Source: an uncultured Allomuricauda sp.
GTDB taxonomy: Bacteria > Bacteroidota > Bacteroidia > Flavobacteriales > Flavobacteriaceae
Direction of reading: 5' to 3'
Length of the DNA stretch: 64,000 nt
Assembly (NCBI RefSeq): GCF_947501165.1
Contig: NZ_CANMUU010000001.1
Coordinates: 1,426,001 to 1,490,000 of the forward strand
A program made the translations under genes and the position numbers. Positions 37,704 through 48,462 of the stretch are shown here, piece after piece (position 1 is the first letter of the stretch; every line of letters starts with the position of its first letter). The notes under the pieces were generated by a model. The model was not told the DNA's origin and did not search any database. It worked only from the letters and a program-made list of their open reading frames with translations.

Positions 37704-39005
37704 ATGGGAGCCATTGTAGCTGTTGTAGGTAGACCAAATGTTGGAAAATCCACTTTTTTTAATCGATTGATTCAAAGAAGAGAGGCTATTGTTGATGCGG
37801 TAAGTGGCGTAACTCGTGATCGTCATTACGGGAAGAGTGACTGGAACGGCAAGGAATTTTCCATAATTGACACAGGCGGTTATGTAGTTGGAAGTGATGA
37901 CGTTTTTGAAAAGGAAATTGACAAGCAGGTGGAATTGGCCATTGATGAAGCGGATGCCATCATTTTTATGGTGGATGTAGAATCTGGGGTCACGGGAATG
38001 GATGAGGAGGTTGCCCGACTTCTAAGAAAAGTAAATAAGCCAGTTTTCTTAGCGGTAAACAAAGTGGACAATGCCCAACGCTCTGCCGATGCTGTTGAAT
38101 TCTATTCTTTGGGACTTGGTGAGTATTATCCGCTTTCGAGCATCAACGGGAGCGGTACTGGAGAACTATTGGATGCCTTGGTTGAGGTTTTACCGGAAAG
38201 TGAGGAAGAGGAAGATGAGCTTCCAAGGTTTGCCGTGGTGGGAAGACCTAACGCGGGAAAATCATCTTTTATTAATGCATTGATAGGCGAGGACCGTTAC
38301 ATTGTTACCGATATTGCTGGAACTACAAGGGATAGCATTGATACCAAATACAATCGCTTTGGATTTGAATTTAATTTGGTGGATACCGCTGGGATTCGAA
38401 GAAAAGCAAAAGTTAAGGAAGACCTGGAATTCTATTCCGTAATGCGCTCTGTAAGGGCTATTGAGCACTGCGATGTATGTTTATTGGTTTTGGATGCTAC
38501 CCGAGGTTTTGATGGTCAAGTTCAAAATATTTTCTGGCTGGCGCAACGTAACAATAAGGGCATTGTGGTTCTGGTCAATAAGTGGGATTTGATGGAAAAG
38601 GAAACCAACTCTGTTCGTGACTATCAAGAAAAAATCAAAAAACAAATGGAGCCTTTTACGGATGTGCCCATTCTTTTCATATCGGTACTGACCAAGCAGC
38701 GTATTTATAAAGCCATAGAAACTGCGGTTGATGTCTATAAAAATCGTTCCAAGAAAATCCCTACTCGTAAGCTGAACGATGTTATGTTGCCCATTATTGA
38801 GCATACACCACCTCCAGGTTATAAGGGCAAATACGTGAAGATTAAATTCTGTACCCAATTGCCTACCCCATATCCACAATTTGCATTTTTCTGCAATTTG
38901 CCTCAATATGTTCGTGATCCATATAAACGTTTCTTGGAAAACAAGCTTAGGGAGAACTTTGATTTTTCAGGGGTGCCCATGACTATTTTTATGCGAAAAA
39001 AGTAA
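37704..39005 (+). CDS. der: GTPase Der (EngA; 50S ribosome assembly)
   Basis: 433 residues with two tandem G domains and a C-terminal KH-like domain, the unique Der architecture. Domain 1: GRPNVGKST (8-16), DTGGY, NKVD. Domain 2: GRPNAGKSS (about 182-190), [11 protein letters not shown] and NKWDLM. The C-terminal region ([35 protein letters not shown]) is the KH-like fold. Acts in late assembly of the large ribosomal subunit. It lies 2.3 kb from era, with the stop codon 2 bp from the convergent pbpC end. Confidence 0.98.
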   Translation: MGAIVAVVGRPNVGKSTFFNRLIQRREAIVDAVSGVTRDRHYGKSDWNGKEFSIIDTGGYVVGSDDVFEKEIDKQVELAIDEADAIIFMVDVESGVTGMDEEVARLLRKVNKPVFLAVNKVDNAQRSADAVEFYSLGLGEYYPLSSINGSGTGELLDALVEVLPESEEEEDELPRFAVVGRPNAGKSSFINALIGEDRYIVTDIAGTTRDSIDTKYNRFGFEFNLVDTAGIRRKAKVKEDLEFYSVMRSVRAIEHCDVCLLVLDATRGFDGQVQNIFWLAQRNNKGIVVLVNKWDLMEKETNSVRDYQEKIKKQMEPFTDVPILFISVLTKQRIYKAIETAVDVYKNRSKKIPTRKLNDVMLPIIEHTPPPGYKGKYVKIKFCTQLPTPYPQFAFFCNLPQYVRDPYKRFLENKLRENFDFSGVPMTIFMRKK

Positions 39006-39007
39006 GT

Positions 39008-41377
39008 CTAGCTTCCGGAAGCAGGTTTAATGCTCACTTTTTGTTGAATTCGATTTCCAGAGTCATCCATAGCGGAGAGAAGATATTCGCCAGCTTGAAC
39101 ATTCAATATCAGCTCGTGGAAGTCTTCTGTAGAACCGACATATGTTCTGTCCAAATACCAATGTACTCTAGTTTCTTCCTGTTGATGTGCCAATTTGAAT
39201 ATGACCTCAGTGGCATTATTCCCTAAATCTTTGGGGACTAAAATGTCTTCATTAGGTTTGGGGTAAATAAAGGCCATACGTTGGCTTTCTTCAGAATTGC
39301 ATTCAATGGCATATGGTGGTAAAGCTTTGTAATTTGGGTTTGCCGAAGCATAATAATATTCCATCAACGGAGGCAAAACAAACCAAGTTTTACTTACCAT
39401 GTCTTCCAAAGGATAACACTCAGAGTTTACGCGGAATGTTCCAGCAATATTGAAAAAATGCTGCTGATGATAGGGGCATGGTTTACTTTTCAAACCATTT
39501 TTTGGGAGTAATTGCTCTTCAGTATTTTCACAAAAGACCGAAGCAATAGAACCGCTTTTTTTGCAAATGGTAATGGCCTTTAACTCATCAAAAGGTTCTT
39601 GAAACCAGCCACTATCAGGTAACAGGTCCAAAACATCAAATAGGATAGGTGCCGCAGCTTCAATACCTGTTAGCCCAGGTCTTCCTTCCCCATCCGCATT
39701 ACCTGCCCATACGCCTATGGCGTATTTTGGAGTAACCCCTACGGCCCAGGCATCTTTAAATCCAAAACTAGTCCCTGTTTTCCAAGCAATAGGCTGCGAT
39801 GAATCAAAAAACTGCCAATTTTCAGCTCCCTCTGGTCTATTTACTTCTCGTAAGGATTTGAACGTGTGAAAAATGGCACCTGCATCCAAAATGGGGGCTT
39901 CCCGTTGCAGATTGCCAAAAGAAACCGAATGGTCCAATAAATATGAAGGTTCCGTGAACTCCTGGGTTCGATACGTACTTGAGTTGGATACAAAATGGTT
40001 GAGGGTTGAAGCTGCTGATGCATAGGTCTTGGTAATATCCCACAAAGAGCTTTCGGCACCGCCTAAAATGAGGGAAAGTCCATAATGTGATGAAGGTTTG
40101 TCCAAAGAGTGCAGATTCATCTTTTTCAACTTGTTATAAAATTTTTGAAGTCCATATGAACGTAACAGACGAACCGCAGGAACATTGAGCGAACGAGAGA
40201 GAGCTCTACTGGCGGATACGGCTCCTATATGCTTTTTATTGAAGTTTTTTGGATGGTAGCCGTTAATTACCGTTGGAACATCTTCCACTAAAGTATTGGG
40301 CAATAATTGACCCTCGTGCATGAGTGAGGCGAATAAAAAGGGTTTTAAAGTGCTTCCAGTGCTTCGGTTTTTTGAGATGATATCCACATAATTACCATGA
40401 TCTTTGTTGGTGGGAGCATTGCCAACATAACAAAGCACCTGACGGGTTTCAACATCCAATATCAAAATGGATAGGTTATAGATTTCATTGCCTTTAAGTC
40501 GGTTATGATGATTTTCTGCCAAAACATTCACCTGCTGTTGTAAATGCATGTTTACAGAGGTTTGTATGTGTTGCCCTGTATGCTCTTGCTTTATTCTTTC
40601 CGTAAGATGAGGGGTGCTATTGGGAAGTTGTAGGGGTTTTTTAGGTAGAGGTTCTGCAATGGCAAGTTGATAAGTGGTTTGGTCCATATGATTTTTCTCC
40701 CATAACTTTTTCAGCAAGCGGTTTCTTTTCTGTAACAAACGGGATTCATTTCTACCTGGAAAAATTAACGAAGGTGCATTGGGTAAAACCGCTAGAGTTG
40801 CTGCTTGCCCCCAGCTCAGTTCATGGGAAGGAATACCAAAATAACGCCATGAGGCAGTTTCTAGCCCCACCACATTTCCGCCGTAGGGTGTATTTGAGGC
40901 ATACAGCTTCAAAATTTCATCTTTGGAATGTCGGAACTCCAAACGCGTGGCCATTAAAAGCTCAACTGCTTTTTCAAAATAGGTTCGTCTTGTATTTTTT
41001 CGGCTTAGCCGAATGACTTGTTGGGTGATGGTGCTCCCACCTCTTCTGGTATCTTTAGTGAGGTTATGGACCAGGGCATTGAAGATGGAAACAGGATTAA
41101 ATCCAGGGTGGCTGTAGAAGTATTCATCTTCAAAAAGCAAAACGCTTTGTTTGAATCGATTTGGGATAGAATCCACTTGGGGAAAACGCCATTGACCGTC
41201 ATCTGCAATTCGAGCTCCCAATAAAAACCCCTCGGAACTGGTCACAACAGTAGAGGTAGGTTCTTTAAACAGATTTTTGGGCAAACAGAACAGCCAAACA
41301 AAGAAAAGTATCAAAAAACCAAACAGTTTTATTCGGTTTTGAAGTACAAATTGTTGTAGGTACCATGCCCTTTTCAT
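39008..41377 (-). CDS. pbpC: Penicillin-binding protein 1C (bifunctional)
   Basis: 789 residues from ATG 41377; an in-frame TTG two codons upstream is less likely. A transmembrane anchor (about 14-32) is followed by the GT51 transglycosylase (EDEYFYSHPGFNP, RGGSTITQQVIRLS, and KDEILKLYASNTPYGG). The transpeptidase has STGSTLKPFLFASL (SxxK), SRSLNVPAV (SxN) and KTGTSFGFKDAW (KTG). A C-terminal beta-sandwich (from about 690) fits the PBP1c BiPBP_C domain. PBP1c genes commonly pair with a bacterial alpha-2-macroglobulin gene, here 354 bp upstream on the same strand with one small gene between. Confidence 0.95.
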   Translation of the reverse strand: MKRAWYLQQFVLQNRIKLFGFLILFFVWLFCLPKNLFKEPTSTVVTSSEGFLLGARIADDGQWRFPQVDSIPNRFKQSVLLFEDEYFYSHPGFNPVSIFNALVHNLTKDTRRGGSTITQQVIRLSRKNTRRTYFEKAVELLMATRLEFRHSKDEILKLYASNTPYGGNVVGLETASWRYFGIPSHELSWGQAATLAVLPNAPSLIFPGRNESRLLQKRNRLLKKLWEKNHMDQTTYQLAIAEPLPKKPLQLPNSTPHLTERIKQEHTGQHIQTSVNMHLQQQVNVLAENHHNRLKGNEIYNLSILILDVETRQVLCYVGNAPTNKDHGNYVDIISKNRSTGSTLKPFLFASLMHEGQLLPNTLVEDVPTVINGYHPKNFNKKHIGAVSASRALSRSLNVPAVRLLRSYGLQKFYNKLKKMNLHSLDKPSSHYGLSLILGGAESSLWDITKTYASAASTLNHFVSNSSTYRTQEFTEPSYLLDHSVSFGNLQREAPILDAGAIFHTFKSLREVNRPEGAENWQFFDSSQPIAWKTGTSFGFKDAWAVGVTPKYAIGVWAGNADGEGRPGLTGIEAAAPILFDVLDLLPDSGWFQEPFDELKAITICKKSGSIASVFCENTEEQLLPKNGLKSKPCPYHQQHFFNIAGTFRVNSECYPLEDMVSKTWFVLPPLMEYYYASANPNYKALPPYAIECNSEESQRMAFIYPKPNEDILVPKDLGNNATEVIFKLAHQQEETRVHWYLDRTYVGSTEDFHELILNVQAGEYLLSAMDDSGNRIQQKVSIKPASGS

Positions 41378-41419
41378 TACCAAGATGACTTGATTCGCCT
41401 TGAAAAAGGGTTATTCTTA

Positions 41420-41641
41420 CTAGTCTTGGTCCATGGGATAGTCTTCATAAAAGTGCTCAAAAGTTTTGTCCGTGTGGTAATCTTCTGTAAGCACCCGATA
41501 CACTAAAAACACGACCAAACCTTGTCCAAAAATGGTTACATAAAACACCCAATTGAAAGGGAAATTCATACTTGCCATGATGACTAAGGTTACTAAAACC
41601 AAAGTGGTGAAGGCCACTAAACCCATTACTGAAATTTTCAT
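41420..41641 (-). CDS. Small two-helix membrane protein between A2M and PBP1c genes
   Basis: 73 residues. Two hydrophobic helices (about 4-26 and 31-50, LVVFLVYRVLTEDYHTDK following) and an acidic C-terminal tail (FEHFYEDYPMDQD). It is cotranscribed in position with the A2M gene (89 bp downstream of its stop) and pbpC (42 bp upstream of its start). I recognise it as a type of short hypothetical protein common in Flavobacteriaceae; function unknown. Confidence 0.82.
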   Translation of the reverse strand: MKISVMGLVAFTTLVLVTLVIMASMNFPFNWVFYVTIFGQGLVVFLVYRVLTEDYHTDKTFEHFYEDYPMDQD

Positions 41642-41730
41642 ACCGTTTTTTTGAAAAATTACAAAACTTCATGAACCTTCTAAAGAAATTATGAAAGATT
41701 AACGCCATTGTTTAACCTTGCTTGTTGATT

Positions 41731-44700
41731 TTATTGTACCACTGAAATCCACTTTCCTTTATTTCGCGCATAATACGTGTTGTCGTACATGGCCTCAACT
41801 TGTGACCCGGGCAAATAATAATCTCCCAAATAGGATGCATTTAGTTTTACCGAGAAAGTCTTTGACTTTTTTGAGCCCAAATCAAAATAGAAATGGGTAC
41901 GGTCATCTCTAACATCTATATAATCTGCCTTACTGGAATTTGTATTGGTTGTACCCGCATAGGAAGTATCTACAATTTCCCAACCACTTGGAACAATTTG
42001 TGTCAAAGCAATATTATCAATGTAATCATTACTCGAATTAAATACTGTGATTTTTGCTTCCAATTCGGTACCCTGTCTTAACTGAGCTACATCAATGGAA
42101 TTTCCAATAGCATCTAAATAGGCTATAGATAGTCTTAAATTCTGTTGTTCAGCCAGTTCTTGCCCAACAGGTAATTTTCCGCTTTGTACAAGAGTCACGT
42201 AAAGCGTATTGCTTTGTATGTTCTTTACTTCAATATTTGCGCTTGCCGATGAAATTGTAAGCGGACGTTGGGCAATGGCCCTATCCGTTTTTACTTCAAC
42301 TTCTTTTCCATTGTGCGTATAGGCTAGATGAACAGCTTTACCGCCATTTTTCGAAACCATTTTGGCCATGGCCAATAGGGCGTAAGCAGTCTCTTGGGTG
42401 CTGTACCAACGTTGGGAAGATAAGTTTTTGGCCAGTGAAATTGCCAGTTCTCTTTGCTGGGAATCACCTATTATCGTCATGGTTTCCAATGCCATGGCTC
42501 GATTTCTGAACACCGAACCATAGGTTCTGTAATCGTAATTGTTAGATACAAAATTGATATTGGCCGTTTGAGCCAAGTCTTTGGCAACTTGGTTTTTGCC
42601 GGCCAAGGCATAGGCGGCGGCCAATCTCCATTTGGCTTCATTGCTTAGGTTTCTGGTTTCGCGAAGACGGTTCATGGCAGCAAGTTCAGGTTGTTGTGCC
42701 AAGGCCAAAGTATACAGGCGATAGGCTTGGGTCAAATCATCATTATACGATGTTTGTTGATTGCTCCATTGTCTGGCCTTTTGCTTTTGATAACGCAACC
42801 AATTACTCAAGAAAGTTAGTGGCAGGCGATAGCCTTTCTGTTTGGCCTCCAACATAAAATGACCGGCATATGAGGTGCCCCAGTCATCTGCGTCTCGATA
42901 TCCAGGCCAATAGCTTAAACCACCATTCGATGTTTGAAAATTGCTTAGTCTTTTGATAGCAGCTTTTATGTTCTTTTCGATGTCTTTTTTGGTGTCAAAG
43001 GTGATATCTAAAACATCAGACAGGAACAACTGGGGAAAAGCAGAGGAAGTAGTTTGCTCAACACAACCATGAGGATAACGAACCAAATACTCCATGCGCT
43101 TGGAAAAATCCATCGGAGGTAAAGTTGAAAACTCCAAAGTAGCTGAATTGGTTCCTGAAGTCCCAAAAACTTCCAAAGGAATGGATTGTGTTTGTGTTCC
43201 ATTAACGGTGTACAATTGGCTTCGGGTAGTGATTGGATTTGGATTTTCCACATCAATTTCAATTTCGTCCGTAGCTTTTTCACTAGCCCCCGTTGCATTT
43301 ACCTTTATGGTTTGAAAAGATTTAGAGGGGTTTACCTTAAAATCAAAGGTTACAATCTGTTCTCCCACTGCATCAAAAGAGATAGTTTTAGAAGTTGGTC
43401 CCAATGGCTCAAGAGCCTTATCCGTTTCAATGGATACCTTCACGTTTTTGACCTTTTTTTCCATGGCAAATACAGTGACTGGAATAGTCACTTTCTCTCC
43501 AGGAGAAAGCTTTCTAGGCAAAGAGGTTAACACCATAAGCGGTTTGCGCACCGGAGTGGTCTGGTCGGTCTTCCCATAGGCACTGTTGGCGTCACCTGCA
43601 ATTAGCATGGTACGAACTGAGCCTACATAGTTGGGCATATTGATGGTGTGAGATGCTTTTTCTCCAGGTTTGAGGGTAAAAGGTCCCAGATAATTCACCA
43701 CTGGTTTAAAACGCTGCGCCTTTCTGTTCTTTGCGCCTTCCGCAAATCCACCACCTCCTATAGCGTAGATATTGTCCACACTTATGGAATATGCGCCCAT
43801 AACATCATCGAAAATATCAAAGGTTTTTACACCTAATGCCTGTCTAGCATAAAAAGCACTATGAATATCTGGTGTTCGGAACCGCGTCAAGTCCAAAAGG
43901 CCTTCATCCACAATGGCCAGTGAATAGGTCATTGCTTTGCGATTGGTTTCGGAAACTTTAACCTCAAATGATTTTTCTGGTTTTAATACCGATGGCATTT
44001 CCAACTTAGGCTTTAAATAAGTTGCAGGGTCCTCAACAGTTATAGGAACAACTCCATAAAGTCGAATAGGGAGGTCATTTTTGACTTGCCCATGTGGTTG
44101 CAACAAGGAAATGTGGATATATACATTTGGGGCCATTTCAGAAGAGATGGGAATTCGAGCCTGAGTTTCCCTGGCTGAGGTCTCTATCCATTGCTGGGAC
44201 AATACCTCGGTCCCATTTTCAATACTCAATAGGGCGCGTCCACCTCGGTCAGATGGAAAAGTAACCACAGCTTCTTCGCCAAGAGTATAATTCTCTTTAT
44301 CGGCAGAGAAGACTAGAATTTTGGAGCTTTCGTTATCTCCAGATGCTGGCCTTTTCCACCAATTCCTATAGAAATAAGCTGTTCGTCCTGTGGCGTGACC
44401 TGATTCCTCATCAATCACGCGGATGAGGAATCGACCTCCTTCGTCATCTGGAATATTGATTTTGAAATTGCCCTTTCCGTCAGAGCCAGTTCTGATGGAT
44501 TGTTCTTGGAACGGACGATGTACTGTAGCATTTTCGTATCGGGATAGATTATCATATCCCCGATTCCACCACCAACGCCATTCAATCTTAAAAATCTGTA
44601 CTTTAAGTCTTCTGTTTCCTACCGTTTTGCCTTCTGGATTTACACTAACCACATCGAAGGTTGTATTCTCGTCAGTTAAGTAAGAACCATAGCGTTTGGC

Positions 44701-47292
44701 TTTGGGCGAACGCAATCCCACAAAATGTGAGAACGGGGCCAATTTTTTGGAAAAAACATCTATGGAAAAATCCCCACCTCCTTCAAATACCTTGGTAGTA
44801 AAAGTAGCTTGAAGCATTCCAGGTGCTTTGCGGTTGGCTGTAATTTTCTTATTGATGTTCAGCTGTCCATTACCATCCAATTGGGAAGAGATGAACTGCT
44901 CTTCGGTATCGGAAAAGGTGCGAACAGGGTCTTGGAAATTATAGGTATTGAATTTTGGAAAAGCGTTTGATGTGCTGCTGATTTTAGCGTTGATATCCAC
45001 TTTAAGATTCCGGGCAGGGGCACCGTGCAACCATTGAACGGCGACCTTTCCATTACTTCGTTCATTGGCTTTCAATACCTCTTCTTCAAAAGAAAAGTTA
45101 ACCTTTAGACGATTGGGTTTTATGGTGGCTATCTTTAAGCTTTTGTTGTATTCTGCTCCGCCCACTATAATCTTGGCATTCCAAGTTCCTGTTGGGGCTT
45201 CCGGTTTTGTTGGGATGGGGAAATAGTAGAAATCACCTTCGTTTTTAGCATAAAGACCGTCTGCAATGGGCAGTGAACCATTTTGAAGGGTATTTCGCTG
45301 TACTAATTTGCCACGGGCATCACTCACTTCCAAAGTAACAGGATGGTCATCTGGTATGGGATTGCCTTTATCATCCATTACAAAAGTCAAGTGGATAGTA
45401 TCGCCTGGTCTGTGCACTCCTCGTTCGGTATAAACAAAACCTTGGAGTCCGTTTTGAATGCTTTCCCCTGAAACATCAAATTTGCTCATGGAAAGGGAAT
45501 TACCATCAGCTAATTTGGCGTAGGCATAGTTGTTGTCTTTTTGTGCCACGGCGAAGGCTACATTTTTGTCTCCGTCATAGATTCCAAATCCGGAAGCATC
45601 GGTTGAAATTTCCCCCAATAATTGTTGTTGGTAGTTATACAGTTTTATCGTCACGTTCGCTTCTGGGTTGGTGGTAAGTAAATCGGTGGTAGCAAAATGA
45701 TACGATTTATTGCTTCCTTTTTTTACGATCAATCCCAAATCGCTTCCCAAAAGATTGGTGCTGGCAATTCTGTTTTCATTGTAATATGCCGAATGGCAAG
45801 GATTGTCGCGCTCTTCCCAGTTGTAATTGTAGTTTCTCCAGTAATAGATTTCATTGTCCCAATAACGTTCTTCCAGACTTTCAGTGCTTTGCGTTGATTG
45901 ATTGTCTGCCAACACATCTGGGTCATCCTCGGAGGATACGTCACCACAGTCGTATGTGGTATGTTCTTTTTTGAAACTGAATTCAACCCTATATAAAGAC
46001 CCAGGATTGATTTTTATGAGCTCAGAAATGTCGAGCGCATGAGCTTTCCAATAGCTTGTGTTTTCGCTGTTGTTTTCTGAAAGTGGTATTACCTTGTATG
46101 CCACTCGTCTTCCCACGGCCCTTAAATCTGGGTTGTAACTGGATGTCAAATTATTGCCTTGAAGAAATTGAAGCATATTATCTTCAAAAACTTGAATAAC
46201 CCGTACTTCCACTGCGGATAAGTTTACAGTTTCAAAATAGATAGGAGTTGAAGTAGCATTGGGCAGAATAGTGCCTTTGGATATAAGTCGCACATTAGGC
46301 TTCAACTGCTCAAAGGAAACCAATTCAGAAAATGTATTCTTTAAGGTGAAACCATATTCGCTTTTTATACCTTCAAAAACATTGACCCGTACTTCTCCCA
46401 GTATCCTGTTGGTAGGGTATACTTTAAGTAGATTACCATCTATTTCGTATCTGAGGCTTTCAGCATTTTCAATGGTTACCAAACCGTTCAGGTTTTGATT
46501 TGGTTTTAAGGGTTCTGAAAAATTGAGTGTCAAAGTAGCATTCGGAGCAGATGTTGTTTTGGCATCTACCACTACAAACTTATTAAGGCCTGGAACAGTA
46601 AAAGTCTCTCCACCAGAGTTATCTATTCCTAAGTCTTTTCCGTTCCAGTTTATCTGCAATTCCGAATCTTCGGTCTTTCTGGAAATACTATCAATTCTAA
46701 AACTAAAGTATCTCGCGTTTGTATCTGCCTTCTCCCATTTAACAGTAAGTTGTTTTTCTCCTTGCTTTACACTGAGTACAGAATTTATTTTTGAGGCTTC
46801 GAGCAAATCAGAGGCACTTAAAGTACCTGAGAGATACTGCCACTCTTTGCTATAAGATTGTAAATTGCTCAGATTAATGCTGAAATTGGGGGTTATGGTT
46901 TTAAAACTAAAGGTGTAATTCTTGAATTCACTATCAATACCATCAAAAAGCTTGTTCAATGCAAGGCTTACCACATATTCCGTATCAGGTTTTAGATATT
47001 CTGAAGGCTGAAACGTTAGCTCTCTTCCGTTTTCAATAGAAAGTTGCCCTTCAATTTTGGGAGTGATTTTCAAGTATTCTTTAGGCAGTTCTTGGGTAAG
47101 TTCAAATTGGTCCAATTGCTTGGCCAATAGTATTGAAATTGGTGCAGAAATGCTCTGCAGACCATGGGTGTGGGAACTAATGTAGTCTTTGAACTTAAAT
47201 AGGTTGTCGGTTTCTGAAGTGGGGGTTTTTTTCTTGCAAGAAAACGAAATGACTAAAATGGAGAAAAGGAAAATTCTAAGAAAGCGAGACAT
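41731..47292 (-). CDS. Bacterial alpha-2-macroglobulin family lipoprotein with thioester
   Basis: 1853 residues. Lipoprotein signal with lipobox SFSC (Cys 19) followed by basic KKK, so probably periplasm-facing. Multiple MG domains precede an MG2/carrier region (QGFVYTERGVHRPGDTIHLTFV), a central A2M domain (YLGPFTLKPGEKASHTINMPNYVGSVRTMLIAGD) and the thioester domain with GCVEQ, Cys 1410. The helical TED (SYWPGYRDADDWGTSYAGHFML) and a receptor-binding-like C-terminus end the protein. It is thought to trap proteases that breach the outer membrane and is linked to PBP1c for peptidoglycan repair. Some MG5-6 sequence (YDCGDVSSEDDPDV) is unusually acidic. Confidence 0.95.
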   Translation of the reverse strand: MSRFLRIFLFSILVISFSCKKKTPTSETDNLFKFKDYISSHTHGLQSISAPISILLAKQLDQFELTQELPKEYLKITPKIEGQLSIENGRELTFQPSEYLKPDTEYVVSLALNKLFDGIDSEFKNYTFSFKTITPNFSINLSNLQSYSKEWQYLSGTLSASDLLEASKINSVLSVKQGEKQLTVKWEKADTNARYFSFRIDSISRKTEDSELQINWNGKDLGIDNSGGETFTVPGLNKFVVVDAKTTSAPNATLTLNFSEPLKPNQNLNGLVTIENAESLRYEIDGNLLKVYPTNRILGEVRVNVFEGIKSEYGFTLKNTFSELVSFEQLKPNVRLISKGTILPNATSTPIYFETVNLSAVEVRVIQVFEDNMLQFLQGNNLTSSYNPDLRAVGRRVAYKVIPLSENNSENTSYWKAHALDISELIKINPGSLYRVEFSFKKEHTTYDCGDVSSEDDPDVLADNQSTQSTESLEERYWDNEIYYWRNYNYNWEERDNPCHSAYYNENRIASTNLLGSDLGLIVKKGSNKSYHFATTDLLTTNPEANVTIKLYNYQQQLLGEISTDASGFGIYDGDKNVAFAVAQKDNNYAYAKLADGNSLSMSKFDVSGESIQNGLQGFVYTERGVHRPGDTIHLTFVMDDKGNPIPDDHPVTLEVSDARGKLVQRNTLQNGSLPIADGLYAKNEGDFYYFPIPTKPEAPTGTWNAKIIVGGAEYNKSLKIATIKPNRLKVNFSFEEEVLKANERSNGKVAVQWLHGAPARNLKVDINAKISSTSNAFPKFNTYNFQDPVRTFSDTEEQFISSQLDGNGQLNINKKITANRKAPGMLQATFTTKVFEGGGDFSIDVFSKKLAPFSHFVGLRSPKAKRYGSYLTDENTTFDVVSVNPEGKTVGNRRLKVQIFKIEWRWWWNRGYDNLSRYENATVHRPFQEQSIRTGSDGKGNFKINIPDDEGGRFLIRVIDEESGHATGRTAYFYRNWWKRPASGDNESSKILVFSADKENYTLGEEAVVTFPSDRGGRALLSIENGTEVLSQQWIETSARETQARIPISSEMAPNVYIHISLLQPHGQVKNDLPIRLYGVVPITVEDPATYLKPKLEMPSVLKPEKSFEVKVSETNRKAMTYSLAIVDEGLLDLTRFRTPDIHSAFYARQALGVKTFDIFDDVMGAYSISVDNIYAIGGGGFAEGAKNRKAQRFKPVVNYLGPFTLKPGEKASHTINMPNYVGSVRTMLIAGDANSAYGKTDQTTPVRKPLMVLTSLPRKLSPGEKVTIPVTVFAMEKKVKNVKVSIETDKALEPLGPTSKTISFDAVGEQIVTFDFKVNPSKSFQTIKVNATGASEKATDEIEIDVENPNPITTRSQLYTVNGTQTQSIPLEVFGTSGTNSATLEFSTLPPMDFSKRMEYLVRYPHGCVEQTTSSAFPQLFLSDVLDITFDTKKDIEKNIKAAIKRLSNFQTSNGGLSYWPGYRDADDWGTSYAGHFMLEAKQKGYRLPLTFLSNWLRYQKQKARQWSNQQTSYNDDLTQAYRLYTLALAQQPELAAMNRLRETRNLSNEAKWRLAAAYALAGKNQVAKDLAQTANINFVSNNYDYRTYGSVFRNRAMALETMTIIGDSQQRELAISLAKNLSSQRWYSTQETAYALLAMAKMVSKNGGKAVHLAYTHNGKEVEVKTDRAIAQRPLTISSASANIEVKNIQSNTLYVTLVQSGKLPVGQELAEQQNLRLSIAYLDAIGNSIDVAQLRQGTELEAKITVFNSSNDYIDNIALTQIVPSGWEIVDTSYAGTTNTNSSKADYIDVRDDRTHFYFDLGSKKSKTFSVKLNASYLGDYYLPGSQVEAMYDNTYYARNKGKWISVVQ

Positions 47293-47359
47293 ACCTACGG
47301 TTTTAATTAAAATGATGATTTAACCACGGACAAGATAGCTCAAAAAAGGATGTTGGGGC

Positions 47360-47375
47360 TCCCTGATTTCAGGGA
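47360..47375. promoter_or_regulatory. Short palindrome upstream of the A2M gene
   Basis: TCCCTGA-TT-TCAGGGA, a 7-bp perfect inverted repeat 67 bp upstream of the A2M start and 120 bp upstream of the divergent NTF2-like gene. No T run follows, so an operator in a divergent promoter region is possible but unproven. Confidence 0.3.
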
Positions 47376-47494
47376 TGGTATATAAGCATTTACGGACTGC
47401 TCTTTTGATTGGATGAAACCTTATGAAATATTTAGGATTTTGTCATTCATATTATTAATATTTTCAGATATTCTCAACCAAAAAACGAGTAAAC

Positions 47495-47911
47495 ATGTTA
47501 CGTACACTTCTGTTTGTATTTCTTTTGACAAGTGCCTTTTCGCTATGTCAAGCCCAAGAATCCGATTATCAATTAGTGGCCCAGACGGTAAATTATTACT
47601 TGGAGGGAGGAACCAATAATGATTATGAAACCTTAAAAAAGGCCTTTCATGAAACGGCAACCATGAAATACATCACAAAAGATGGCTACAAAGAAGTGAA
47701 TGCTTTGGAGTTTTTTTCCGGAATGGATGCTTCAAAACCCAAACAAGATAGAAAGACCCGTATAGCCAATATCACAATTTCTGGTCATGCAGCCAATGCG
47801 CGATTGGAAATAGAGTACCCCACCTTTACATTTATCGATTTTATGAATCTATTGAAGATTGATGGGGAGTGGAAAGTGGTCAACAAAATATTTTACCGCA
47901 AAGCGGATTAA
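47495..47911 (+). CDS. Exported NTF2-like (putative lumazine-binding) protein
   Basis: 138 residues with a signal peptide ending at about residue 20 (CQAQES). The remainder is a single NTF2/SnoaL-like cone: N-terminal helix VAQTVNYYLEGGTNNDYETLKKAFHETATMKYI, then beta strands (ITISGHAANARLEIEY) and the family-typical ending LLKIDGEWKVVNKIF. These small proteins bind small ligands or act as enzymes; no catalytic residues can be assigned. Divergent from the A2M gene. Confidence 0.88.
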   Translation: MLRTLLFVFLLTSAFSLCQAQESDYQLVAQTVNYYLEGGTNNDYETLKKAFHETATMKYITKDGYKEVNALEFFSGMDASKPKQDRKTRIANITISGHAANARLEIEYPTFTFIDFMNLLKIDGEWKVVNKIFYRKAD

Positions 47912-47923
47912 AAAATAACCTGA

Positions 47924-48382
47924 TCAATTTAGATTGATTGTATAGGTGAATGTTGCTAAATCTTGTTCAACACCATCTATTTGCAGCGTCTCCAATATTG
48001 GAATTCCACCACAACATCCTCCAGCTGGAGTGAGCGAAGTATCCATATCTATGTTGATTAAGAAATCATCACTAAGGTTAACTGCAAATTCAAAAGAATC
48101 TAGATTGACTGAAACCAAGGATAACACTAGTACTGTTTTTTGAGTGGCCGGTTCGAAAAATAGTGTAGTCGCCACTTCACTGGTTGTAACTCCTGTTAAA
48201 GCAACATCATCAAGAGTATAAGTGTTGTTTAGAAAAATATTTTCACCATCCAAAAGGATTTCAAGCCCAATTGAAGGTGGTCCTGCACATAAAACAGCTG
48301 CACAATCAACTTCGTCTTCTAAACAAGATTGAGAAAACAATAAAAGTATTAAAAATAGGAATGAAACCTTTCTTTGTACCAT
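47924..48382 (-). CDS. Lipoprotein of unknown function
   Basis: 152 residues. The signal peptide ends in lipobox SQSC (Cys about 20), followed by an acidic tether LEDEVD. The mature part has a CAAVLC pair near the N-terminus, a GGCCGG motif near residue 122 and alternating beta pattern (TTLFFEPATQKTVLVLSLVSV). I do not recognise the family. It is convergent with the NTF2-like gene (12-bp gap). Confidence 0.82.
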   Translation of the reverse strand: MVQRKVSFLFLILLLFSQSCLEDEVDCAAVLCAGPPSIGLEILLDGENIFLNNTYTLDDVALTGVTTSEVATTLFFEPATQKTVLVLSLVSVNLDSFEFAVNLSDDFLINIDMDTSLTPAGGCCGGIPILETLQIDGVEQDLATFTYTINLN

Positions 48383-48462
48383 GTATGAAGATTTTGAATA
48401 AGATGGCTCTTTTTTGAATAGTTGCTTCTCTACTAACCTTTATTTCAAGTGGGTATAAACTT

